5,939 nucleotides of DNA from DATDOY01 sp035293045 (GCA_035293045.1 DATDOY010000273.1:1-5939), one strand, 5' to 3'. Numbered from the stretch's first letter, positions 1 through 5,866 are shown. Notes: generated by a model not told the origin, from the sequence alone. Made by a program: numbers and translations.

Positions 1-297
1 GACCTCTTCGGTGTCCTCGAGTGCGTCCCAATAGACCACGTCGTCGCCGCCGAGGATCGCCATCGAACCGGCGGTCGGTTTGCACGTGACGTGCTTGCCG
101 TCGTGGTCGTCGCCCTCCTGCGACTCCTCGACGCAGTACTCGTCGGTGGCCTCGCCGTTGATCGTGGGCTCGGCGAACGGCGCGCCCCACTGTCCCACCT
201 GGCTCGGATCGGCAGCTTGCGCGGGAACGGCGAGGACGGGCGACGCGAGCGCCACGGCGGCGAGCACGGACACAATGAGACGGCGAAGACCGCGCAT
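1..297 (-). CDS. Partial secreted protein, N-terminal 99 residues, possibly galactose-oxidase/kelch-like
   Basis: Reading leftward from an ATG at 297, the frame stays open to the window edge, so the C-terminal part is missing. The first ~28 residues form a clear Sec signal peptide: an Arg-rich start (MRGLRRL), a hydrophobic stretch of Val/Leu/Ala, and a likely cleavage site after PAQA. The mature part begins DPSQVGQWGAPF, has two cysteines (in EYC and VTCKP) either side of an acidic Glu/Asp/His patch, and continues TAGSMAILGGDDVVYWDALE. The pattern 'V-G-x-W ... small residues, I/V-L-x-G-x-x-V-x-Y-W' resembles the start of actinobacterial secreted galactose-oxidase/glyoxal-oxidase-like beta-propeller proteins; this family call is from memory and tentative. 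A GGGGGTG stretch about 7 bases upstream can serve as ribosome-binding site. The ligase gene ends 73 bases upstream on the same strand, so read-through from it is possible. The coding call is firm; the function is not. Confidence 0.7.
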   Translation of the reverse strand, partial: MRGLRRLIVSVLAAVALASPVLAVPAQAADPSQVGQWGAPFAEPTINGEATDEYCVEESQEGDDHDGKHVTCKPTAGSMAILGGDDVVYWDALEDTEEV

Positions 298-370
298 CGA
301 GAACACCCCCGGAGAGTTCTGGACTTCCTGCCAAGTACTACGGCGCGGGCACGGCAGGTGCGCGCCTGTC

Positions 371-1684
371 TCAGGCGTCGACGAGCCGAACGGCCTTGTA
401 TCCCGAACGTTCGAGGGTCTCGCGTTCGAGAATCTCCACGTCGGCCTCGACGCCGACCAGTTCCTTGATCGACGCCGCGCATCGTTGCCGGGCGTCCTCG
501 GCCCCTCCACTCGATGGGCCCTCGAGCAGTTCCACCCGCACCTTGAGGGGCGCCGTCTCGCTGGTCGGCTTGACCACGACGTACTCGAGGGTGGGCTGGG
601 TCACGGCGTCGACCTTGCGCAGTGCTCCCTCGACCTCACTCACCATGAAGTACTTGCCCTGGGAGTTGAGGAAGTCCCTGAAGCGCCCGCCCCAGAAACT
701 GCGGATGGTCGTCTCGCCGCAGGGGCACGGTTCGCGCACCATCATGCAGGCCTCTTCGAGGTCGTAGCGCAGCAGGCCGTTGTCGCGATCGAGGGTGGTG
801 ACGACGAGGTTCCCCCACTCGCCGTCGGGGACGTCCTGGCCGGTCTTGGGGTCGACGGCCTGGACGATCGCCCAGTCCTCGTGGACGTGCGCGCCCGGGC
901 TCTCGGTGCACGGTCCGCCGACGTACGCGTAGCACTCGAGGCCGGCGGTCATGAGCGGCAGGCCGCGCCCGCCACCGCCGCCGAGCGAAAAGGCGGGCAG
1001 GTTGAGCTCCACGCCTTCCTTGGCGGCGACCTCCATGAACCGACCGAGCGAGAACGCCACCATTGACACGTCGGGTCGCACGCGCGCCCACATGTTGATG
1101 CCCTTCACGGCGATCTCGTCGGTCTCGGGGGGCTCGACCCAGATGTTGAGCATGCCGAAGTACTCGAGGCAGCCCGAGAGCATCACGCCGCCTCCGTACT
1201 GGTACGCCGGGTGGGCGTGGGTGACGATCTGACCGGGGCGCCACCCGTTGCGCCACCAGTTGCGGCACGCCGACTCGTACTCGAGCCAGATGTCCTTTCG
1301 GGTCCACACGGCGATGGTCGGGGTCCCCGTCGTCCCCGTCGAGGTGCCGAGCCGCACCCACGACTCGCGCGGGGTGAAGCGGTATTCGCCGAACGGCGGC
1401 GCGCCGGCCTCCGAGTCGCGCAGGTCCTGTTTGACGGTCAGCGGGATCTCGTTGATGTCGTCGACCGACTTGATGTCGTCGACCGACTGGATCCCGGCCT
1501 CGGCGAGCTTGCGCTGGAAGAGGGGCACCGGCGTCTCGAGGATGCGACCGACCATGTCTCGCAGGCGATCGCTTTGGACCTGGTGGATCTGGTCCCTCGA
1601 CATGGTCTGCGCTTCCGGGTCCCAGAACTGCTGGCCGGGGTCGCGCGGCTCCGGCCCGAGGATCCCGTCGTGGTACTGCGGCAT
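371..1684 (-). CDS. PaaK-like adenylate-forming enzyme (phenylacetate-CoA ligase family), substrate unknown
   Basis: 437 residues, close to the usual ~430 of the PaaK family. These cytosolic enzymes activate a carboxylic acid with ATP, usually then forming a CoA thioester. Visible landmarks: the phosphate-binding loop STGTTGTP (115-122), a PCPCG turn (319-323) typical of the family, GNLVVTTL (291-298) before the hinge region, GGRFRDF (332-338) leading to the C-terminal domain, and a C-terminal lysine in SGYKAVRLVD (430) where the catalytic lysine is expected. Two core motifs are off-consensus: RYDLEEA (306-312) where RYRTGD(L/I) is usual, and GGPCTES (256-262) where YGxTE is usual. Residues 67-77 contain an exact 18-bp duplication (SVDDIKSVDDI). 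The ATG at 1684 is chosen because AGGGGG lies 4 bases before it and AGGAG lies further up; a longer open frame to 2125 crosses a hairpin and the opposite kinase gene and is unlikely. The kinase is divergent from it. The substrate need not be phenylacetate. Confidence 0.88.
   Translation of the reverse strand: MPQYHDGILGPEPRDPGQQFWDPEAQTMSRDQIHQVQSDRLRDMVGRILETPVPLFQRKLAEAGIQSVDDIKSVDDINEIPLTVKQDLRDSEAGAPPFGEYRFTPRESWVRLGTSTGTTGTPTIAVWTRKDIWLEYESACRNWWRNGWRPGQIVTHAHPAYQYGGGVMLSGCLEYFGMLNIWVEPPETDEIAVKGINMWARVRPDVSMVAFSLGRFMEVAAKEGVELNLPAFSLGGGGGRGLPLMTAGLECYAYVGGPCTESPGAHVHEDWAIVQAVDPKTGQDVPDGEWGNLVVTTLDRDNGLLRYDLEEACMMVREPCPCGETTIRSFWGGRFRDFLNSQGKYFMVSEVEGALRKVDAVTQPTLEYVVVKPTSETAPLKVRVELLEGPSSGGAEDARQRCAASIKELVGVEADVEILERETLERSGYKAVRLVDA
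1452..1487. repeat. Exact 18-bp tandem duplication inside the ligase gene
   Basis: The unit TTGATGTCGTCGACCGAC occurs twice head to tail with no mismatch (1452-1469 and 1470-1487). Its length is a multiple of three, so the ligase frame is kept and the protein gains six residues, giving SVDDI-K-SVDDI-N near residues 67-78. In PaaK relatives this linker before the PLTxK motif normally has a single 'x-S-x-x-D-(I/L)' element, so this looks like a recent slippage or duplication event. Confidence 0.9.
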
Positions 1685-1688
1685 GATT

Positions 1689-1702
1689 CCCCCTGCGCTC
1701 CT
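1689..1702 (-). promoter_or_regulatory. Ribosome-binding site region of the PaaK-like gene
   Basis: On the minus strand this reads AGGAGCGCAGGGGG, followed by AATC and the ATG. AGGGGG is 4 bases from the start and AGGAG is 13 bases away, so the nearer G-run is the likelier contact. It supports the start at 1684 over the much longer open frame. Confidence 0.55.
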
Positions 1703-1711
1703 GATGTGAGT

Positions 1712-1754
1712 GTGTGCGTACCACGTCGCGTAGAACGCGACGTGGTACGCACAC
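1712..1754. repeat. 19-bp perfect inverted repeat with 5-base loop between divergent genes
   Basis: Left arm 1712-1730 (GTGTGCGTACCACGTCGCG) is exactly complementary to right arm 1736-1754, with loop TAGAA. It lies 27 bases upstream of the ligase start and 96 bases upstream of the kinase start. Both genes point away from it, so neither ends here and a normal terminator role for them does not fit. It could be a dimeric operator for both promoters, a leader-RNA hairpin on the ligase transcript, a barrier to antisense transcription, or one copy of a dispersed palindromic repeat. There is no T-run on either side. Confidence 0.9.
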
Positions 1755-1819
1755 TCTGGCGCGAACCTGACGTCCGTGTCACCTGGGGGATGCTTCCCGG
1801 GTGGGACGGCCTGAATGCG

Positions 1820-1843
1820 GCGAGGAAAGAGGCGAGGAAAGAG
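1820..1843 (+). repeat. Exact 12-bp tandem duplication covering the kinase ribosome-binding region
   Basis: GCGAGGAAAGAG occurs twice in a row (1820-1831, 1832-1843). Each copy carries a purine-rich, Shine-Dalgarno-like AGGAAAGAG. The second copy runs into AGAGGA (1840-1845), 5 bases before the kinase ATG at 1851. The duplication therefore provides two possible ribosome contacts, of which only the second is at normal distance. If translation instead began at the ATG at 1815, the repeat would encode RRGKRRGK, which is not part of the kinase fold. Confidence 0.85.
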
Positions 1844-1850
1844 GACGGCA

Positions 1851-3209
1851 ATGCCCGAAGTGACGGTGGGCATCGACATCGGGACGACGTCGGTGAAGGC
1901 GGTGGCGGCCGACGGGGACGGGAACGTCCTCGCGCGCGCCCGGGTGCCGCACGACCTGCACGTCCCCGCGCCCGACCGGCTCGAACACGACGCCAACCTG
2001 GCCTGGCGGCGGGGCGTGCGGCGGGCGTGGAAGAAGGTGTCGCGCGATCTCGACGTGAAGGGCGTCAACATCGCCGCCTTCGTGCCCTCGCTCTGCGCCG
2101 TCGACCGGCGCGGCGTCCCGATCACCCCTGGGCTCCTCTACGGAGACGGGCGCGGGCACGCCGACCGCACGTTCGAGGGTCCCGGCAATGCCGGTGAGAC
2201 GCTCGGGTTCCTGCGCTGGTGCGCCACCGAGGCACCGGACGCGGCCGGCTTCTGGCCCGCCCAGGCCGTCGGGAATCGGGCGCTCGGCGCCGAGGGCGTG
2301 CTCGACAGCGTGTCGGCCATGGGGGCGTTCCCGCTTTTCAACGGCGCGGGTTGGGACGAGGAGATGTGCGCGTCGGCTGGCGTCGATCCCGCGCGCATGC
2401 CGCGCGTCATCCCCGGCAACGTGGCCGTCGGACGCGTCGGCGACGCCGTCCTCGGCCCGGGCGTGATCGACGCCTTCGGCGAGCAGATGGTGGCGGGGGC
2501 CGACTCCGACGGCGACGTGCTGGTGATCTTCGGGGCGACACTCATCACGTGGGCGGTGACGCCGACGTGGCGGGAGGCGCCCGGATTGTGGACGGTGCCG
2601 CACACCGCTCCGGGGAAGACGCTCATCGGTGGCCCGTCGAACGCGGGCGGACTGTTTCTCGACTGGGCGTTGCGGTTGAGCGGCCGGGGCGCCGACGACG
2701 CCGTGCACCCCGAGCGGGTGCCGGTGATCCTCCCGTATGTCCGCGGGGAGCGGACGCCGCTGCACGACCCACACCGCCGGGCGTCGGTGCACGACCTCGA
2801 CCTCACCCATGGCCGTTCGGCGCTTCGGCGCGCCGCGCACGAGGCCGGCGGCTTCGTCGTGCGCCACCACCTGGAGCTCGCCTTTCAGGGTGTGGGGGAG
2901 GACGCGGGTGACGACCCGCGCCCGCGCCGGATCGTGGCCACGGGTGGCGGGACGCGCTCAGCGGCCTGGATGCAGGCCCTGGCTGACTGCACGGGGCTAC
3001 CGGTTGACGTCGTCGCCGTCCCCGAGGGGGGTGCGCTCGGCTCGGCGTTCCTCGCGCGGGTGGCGGCGGGTCTCGAGGCGGACGCTTCGGGGTCCGCGCG
3101 CTGGGCCCGCACGTCACATCGGGTGGAGCCCGACCCTGCCTGGGTCGACGCCTGCTCGGCGCGCTACGAGCGCTTCCGCGACCTCACCGGGCCGGTGGGT
3201 CCCGGCTGA
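1851..3209 (+). CDS. FGGY-family carbohydrate kinase (xylulokinase-like)
   Basis: 452 residues; a cytosolic kinase that should transfer phosphate from ATP to a sugar or polyol. Landmarks: the N-terminal phosphate loop GIDIGTTSVKAV (7-18); LLYGDGRG (95-102), matching the W-x-D-x-R substrate-site motif of xylulokinases; FGATLITW (228-235) in place of the usual LGTS; LPYVRGERTPLHDP (294-307), a hallmark of the FGGY C-terminal domain; and ATGGGTRSAAW (363-373) followed by PEGGALGSAFLA (391-402), the second nucleotide-binding region. It is shorter than the usual 480-500: the stretch QMVAGADSDGDVLVIFG (212-228) appears to lack the helix that normally follows the catalytic Asp (xylulokinase 'GGDN...' region). 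Asp218 may be that residue, but this is unverified. The ATG at 1851 is preferred over one at 1815 because AGAGGA lies 5 bases upstream and the fold starts at once. The gene diverges from the PaaK-like gene and ends 8 bases before a strong hairpin. The substrate cannot be named. Confidence 0.92.
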   Translation: MPEVTVGIDIGTTSVKAVAADGDGNVLARARVPHDLHVPAPDRLEHDANLAWRRGVRRAWKKVSRDLDVKGVNIAAFVPSLCAVDRRGVPITPGLLYGDGRGHADRTFEGPGNAGETLGFLRWCATEAPDAAGFWPAQAVGNRALGAEGVLDSVSAMGAFPLFNGAGWDEEMCASAGVDPARMPRVIPGNVAVGRVGDAVLGPGVIDAFGEQMVAGADSDGDVLVIFGATLITWAVTPTWREAPGLWTVPHTAPGKTLIGGPSNAGGLFLDWALRLSGRGADDAVHPERVPVILPYVRGERTPLHDPHRRASVHDLDLTHGRSALRRAAHEAGGFVVRHHLELAFQGVGEDAGDDPRPRRIVATGGGTRSAAWMQALADCTGLPVDVVAVPEGGALGSAFLARVAAGLEADASGSARWARTSHRVEPDPAWVDACSARYERFRDLTGPVGPG

Positions 3210-3216
3210 GGGGCCA

Positions 3217-3274
3217 CTGCTCGAGTGTGAGTGTCTGCCCGGCTCACGCCGGGCAGACACTCACACTCGAGCAG
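3217..3274. terminator. Bidirectional hairpin terminator between convergent genes
   Basis: A 27-bp stem (3217-3243 with 3248-3274) pairs without mismatch around a TCAC loop; beyond one A/C mismatch three further base pairs can form (3213-3215 with 3276-3278). It begins 8 bases after the kinase stop and lies 5 bases beyond the stop of the DM13 gene on the other strand, so it is placed to end both transcripts. There is no T-run on either side, as is common for hairpin-only terminators proposed in high-GC actinobacteria. The stem is longer than such terminators usually need and shares the segment TGTGAGTGT-TGC with the hairpin at 1712-1754. Confidence 0.82.
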
Positions 3275-3279
3275 CGGCG

Positions 3280-3837
3280 CTACGCGGTCGTGGTGAGAGC
3301 GGCTGTGGCGAAGGCGACCCGGAAGCGCACGCACCAGACAACCACCGTCGAGTATTTGTCGAGGTCGACGTCGCTGGGGATGTCGTAGTTCTGGTTGCCG
3401 ACGTTGCCCTTGAGGTCGCCGAGGTCGATGAAGTCGTCGTCGAAGGCGGAGGCCGCGGCGTCGGCGGGTGCCGGTGACAGATAGACGTTGAGGTCGGGGC
3501 CGTTGTCGGTCTTGAAGTCTTCGAAGCGCAAGACCCGCTCGCCGCTCCCGGCACCCTGGAGGACGACCGCCGTTCCCGTGGTGGGGTGGCTGCGGTCCAC
3601 GAACGCCCCGCGGTAGGGGGCTACCTCGGCGATCGACGACGCCGTCCGCTCGTTGTCGATCGCACCCGCCTCGCCGGTCGCGGTGGTGGCGGTGGCGAAG
3701 GCGGGCACGGCTTCGTCGACTTTGTCGTCGATGAAGAGGTACTGCACGCCGAAGTAGCCGAATGCGAGCCACGCGCTGACGGCAACGGCGACGATCCCGA
3801 CCGGCACGAGCACTCGACGCTTGCGCATGGAATTCAA
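3280..3837 (-). CDS. Membrane-anchored DM13-domain protein
   Basis: 185 residues from a TTG at 3837, or 182 from an ATG at 3828. The TTG is listed because GGGGG lies 7 bases before it, against 16 for the ATG. A basic start (MRKRR) is followed by one hydrophobic segment (about residues 9-31, ending near FGYFGVQYLF) with no clear cleavage site, so the protein is probably anchored and faces outward. Residues ~75-182 match the DM13 pattern: YRGAFVDRSHPTTGTAVVL, RVLRFEDFKTDNGPDLNVYLSP, DLGDLKGNVGNQNYDIP, and STVVVWCVRF with the single conserved cysteine, then FATAAL. DM13 domains have been proposed to act in electron transfer or redox chemistry, but in bacteria the role is untested. The gene lies 95 bases downstream of the secreted-protein gene on the same strand and ends beside the 3217-3274 hairpin, so it may be the last gene of that transcript. 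The domain call is firm; the role is not. Confidence 0.9.
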   Translation of the reverse strand: MNSMRKRRVLVPVGIVAVAVSAWLAFGYFGVQYLFIDDKVDEAVPAFATATTATGEAGAIDNERTASSIAEVAPYRGAFVDRSHPTTGTAVVLQGAGSGERVLRFEDFKTDNGPDLNVYLSPAPADAAASAFDDDFIDLGDLKGNVGNQNYDIPSDVDLDKYSTVVVWCVRFRVAFATAALTTTA

Positions 3838-3932
3838 CGCTACGCCCCCGCACCGGCTTTGGGGCGTCGCCCGTCAGCAGTCGCCCGGGGGCGGCGAGGA
3901 CGGCGCACCTTCCACCGGTGGTCGGCTCGACG
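3838..3932. other. Short intergenic gap with a weak hairpin over the DM13 ribosome-binding site
   Basis: This 95-base gap separates the secreted-protein gene from the DM13 gene. ACGCCCC (3842-3848) can pair with GGGGCGT (3861-3867) around a 12-base loop. On the minus strand the stem partner overlaps the G-run proposed as DM13 ribosome-binding site, so it could attenuate or merely be a G/C-rich coincidence. No convincing terminator or promoter was seen. Confidence 0.3.
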
Positions 3933-5357
3933 TCACCCCGCGCCCGTGACGAGGGCTTGGAGTTCGGCGACGCGCACGGGGACGGCGCTCGTCTGGGTGA
4001 TCGTGCCGAGGTCGCCGCCCGCTCCCCCGCTCCCTTGCCAGGTGACGTCGTAGACCAGGGTCGCGGTCACGGTGTAGGCGTCGTTGGGTTGACCCGACGA
4101 CGACTGGCGGTAGGTGTAGGAGCAGCCCGTGCGCTGCGACGCGTCGGGGCGTCCCTCGTCGAACACGCTTCCGGGGCCGGTGCAGACGACGCGGTCGCCG
4201 TTGCCCATGTCCCAAACGACGCGGGTGGGGGTGGCCGTCGCCTCGGCCCACGCCCGGCCGGCGTCGGCGCGAGCGGTGGCGGGCCGCCACGCCGAGGGCT
4301 CGATCCAGAGCCACGTGGGGAACTGCACGATCTGCTCCCACTCCACCTTCGGGCTCATCCGGATGACCGGACCGGGCGGGGTGATCTGGTCGCGCGCCTG
4401 ACGGATGATGGTCTGCGGCGGTGGCGCGGGCGGCACGTAGATGGTGCGCTCGAACGAGCCGGGTGAGTAGTTGCGCCACGCCCCGTAGGCGCACTCCTGG
4501 ATGTCGTTGGGTCCGACCTCGCGGATCGTGCGGCACGTTGTGTTGATGACGCGCCAGGCCTCGTGCCCGGCGCGGTTCAGGTCGGCCCACTGGTCGTTCC
4601 ACGCGGCGCGACGCTCTTCCACCACCCGCCGGTGGTTGGCGATCGCCCGGTCCGCCGCGTTCGCGCAGGCGCGATAGCTCACGCCGAGCACGGTGTGGAT
4701 GGGGCTCCCCTGCCACTCCCATCGCTCGACGGTCGTCCACACCGTGCGGGTGACCCACCGAGGTTCGACGCGCCACTGGAGTCGGTGTTCGACGCGGTAG
4801 GTCGTGATGGCTCGGACTTCCCACGAGATGCGTGTGCGTCGCTCGAGGGTCCAGCGCCAGCCCCGGCGAACCCAGACGTAGTAGTGCCGGACGGTGGGGA
4901 TGCGCTCGTAGATCACGACCGGAACGTGGACCGCCACGTAGTAGGGGATGTGTTCGTAGACGAGGACGCGCTCTGTGACCTGGACCCGCTCGGTGACGAG
5001 TACCCGGCGGAGCCCGCGAGCCTCGTGGTAGTCCGCGAGTCGCGTGCACTCGTCGCGGGTGTGGGTGAGGTTGCGGTGAACGGCGGATTCGTTGAGGCGC
5101 CGGTCGGTCTCGCGCAATTGCTCGAGCGCCATGGCGTTGATCAGGCTCTGGTACCGCGCTTCGTAGTCGATGGCCGGCCCCGACCGCCCCCGACTCGACC
5201 CCGGCCCGCCCCCGCCCTGCGTCTCAGTCTCGCTGGCATGCACGTTCACCGACGTCCCGCTGTTGGAGGCTCCGGTGTTCTGCTGCTTTCCTGCTCCGTA
5301 CGCTGGGCTGGCGGCGAGGCCAATGCTGAGCATCAATGCGGCGGCGGCTATGCGCAC
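3933..5357 (-). CDS. Large secreted protein of unknown function with an Arg/Trp/Val-rich central region
   Basis: 474 residues from a GTG at 5357. That start is chosen because GAGGTGG sits 4 bases before it and it overlaps the upstream gene by only 10 bases; an in-frame ATG at 5393 would add 12 residues and a 46-base overlap. Residues 1-21 are a signal peptide (RIAAAALMLSIGLAASPAYG). A Gly/Ser/Thr-rich linker follows to ~60, then a charged, probably helical part (~64-115). Residues ~119-216 are strikingly rich in Arg, Val, Trp and Tyr, with repeated VTERV-, YERIP- and RWxxxR-like strings, suggesting a beta-rich repeat. A second helical part follows (~225-285), with cysteines at 231, 275 and 289. 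The C-terminal ~130 residues hold FPTWLWIEPSAW (346-357), ATATPTRVVWDMGNGD (373-388) and cysteines 392 and 412, ending VAELQALV. This tail resembles a domain seen in many actinobacterial secreted or surface proteins of unknown role, with PKD-like phrasing around VVWDMGNGD. It is probably co-translated with the upstream lipoprotein gene. I cannot name a function. Confidence 0.87.
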   Translation of the reverse strand: MRIAAAALMLSIGLAASPAYGAGKQQNTGASNSGTSVNVHASETETQGGGGPGSSRGRSGPAIDYEARYQSLINAMALEQLRETDRRLNESAVHRNLTHTRDECTRLADYHEARGLRRVLVTERVQVTERVLVYEHIPYYVAVHVPVVIYERIPTVRHYYVWVRRGWRWTLERRTRISWEVRAITTYRVEHRLQWRVEPRWVTRTVWTTVERWEWQGSPIHTVLGVSYRACANAADRAIANHRRVVEERRAAWNDQWADLNRAGHEAWRVINTTCRTIREVGPNDIQECAYGAWRNYSPGSFERTIYVPPAPPPQTIIRQARDQITPPGPVIRMSPKVEWEQIVQFPTWLWIEPSAWRPATARADAGRAWAEATATPTRVVWDMGNGDRVVCTGPGSVFDEGRPDASQRTGCSYTYRQSSSGQPNDAYTVTATLVYDVTWQGSGGAGGDLGTITQTSAVPVRVAELQALVTGAG

Positions 5358-5866
5358 GTATCCACCTCGAACGTTTTCTCGGCCACGAGCCATCTGTCTC
5401 TGACCTTGATGAGCCGGGCGGTCGCCTTGCCTGTGATCACGGAATCGTCGACGATCACACCGGTCGCGACGTTGAATTGCACATCGCCGTCGACCCCGCA
5501 GTCCTCGACAATCGCAGCGCCGGGCGCGATGCGAGTCACGCGCGGATGGTCAGTCGTCTGCGCGCCGCGTCGAATCCCGGTTCCCTCTTGGGCTAGGTCT
5601 TCAAGGTTCTGCCGCAGTCCCTCGAGCAGATCCCCCGTCGCCGTTTCGGCGAGGGCGGGGTGGTTGGGGTTGGGGGGGTTGGCGGCGAGGTAGAAGGCGT
5701 CGATCTCGGCGAGGTAGGCGGCGATGACGGCGGCTTCCTCGGCGGCCCGGTCGAAGGTGGTCGACGTTGTCCCCGACGACGACGACACACTCCCTTGCGA
5801 ATCCGCGGACGCGCATGCAGAGAACGCGCATGCCGCGATCAGGGCCCACGTCGCCGACCTACCCAC
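5348..5866 (-). CDS. Small secreted lipoprotein of unknown function
   Basis: 172 residues from a GTG at 5866, with GGAGG 4 bases upstream (5871-5875 on the plus strand). The N-terminus has a hydrophobic stretch (WALIAACAFSAC) with a lipobox-like AFSAC, so lipidation at Cys18 is likely, placing it on the outer face of the membrane. A Ser/Thr linker (SVSSSSGTTSTT) follows. Then comes a helical part, IAAYLAEIDAFYLAANPPNP (about residues 48-67), and HPALAETATGDLLEGL, a phrase common in small actinobacterial lipoproteins. The C-terminal half is beta-rich: GAAIVEDCGVDGD, ATARLIKVRDRWLV and a final Asp-Thr-Cys-Ala. The two mature cysteines (in EDCG and DTCA) could form a disulfide. The overall plan, one helix pair then a curved sheet, suggests an NTF2/SnoaL-like fold, as in Mce-associated proteins, but this is inference. 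Its last codons overlap the start of the large secreted protein, which points to joint translation and perhaps a shared envelope complex. Confidence 0.85.
   Translation of the reverse strand: MGRSATWALIAACAFSACASADSQGSVSSSSGTTSTTFDRAAEEAAVIAAYLAEIDAFYLAANPPNPNHPALAETATGDLLEGLRQNLEDLAQEGTGIRRGAQTTDHPRVTRIAPGAAIVEDCGVDGDVQFNVATGVIVDDSVITGKATARLIKVRDRWLVAEKTFEVDTCA
5362..5368 (-). promoter_or_regulatory. Ribosome-binding site deciding the GTG start of the secreted protein
   Basis: On the minus strand this reads GAGGTGG, followed by ATAC and a GTG at 5357-5355. It lies inside the last codons of the upstream lipoprotein gene, as expected for translational coupling. The competing ATG at 5393 has only a weak AAGG 10 bases upstream. 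Confidence 0.65.

Noticed and set aside
80..1066. Long plus-strand open frame opposite the ligase and the partial gene
   Set aside because: It spans two well-supported minus-strand genes, has no motif or signal peptide, and is typical of antisense open frames in high-GC DNA.
1781..1802. Short 7-bp hairpin (with one G-U pair) in the kinase leader, considered as a riboswitch or attenuator
   Set aside because: Too short and G/C-driven, with no second stem, no conserved riboswitch core and no T-run.
1815..1850. Upstream ATG giving the kinase 12 more residues
   Set aside because: The added residues come from the 12-bp tandem repeat and the FGGY fold starts right after the ATG at 1851, which has AGAGGA at proper distance.
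371..2125. A 584-residue form of the PaaK-like protein starting at 2125
   Set aside because: The extra N-terminal part reads through the palindrome and antisense to the kinase gene, has no family similarity, and a good ribosome-binding site precedes the ATG at 1684.
1779..2870. Minus-strand open frame opposite the kinase
   Set aside because: The translation is Arg/Pro/His-rich without domains, and the kinase on the other strand carries all FGGY motifs.
1712..3274. CRISPR-like or insertion-sequence interpretation of the two palindromes
   Set aside because: There are only two, with different inner sequences, no regular spacers, no transposase, and no target-site duplication that I could see.
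4563..5693. Plus-strand 376-residue open frame opposite the lipoprotein and secreted protein
   Set aside because: No domain or start signal was recognised; both minus-strand genes have signal sequences and good ribosome-binding sites.
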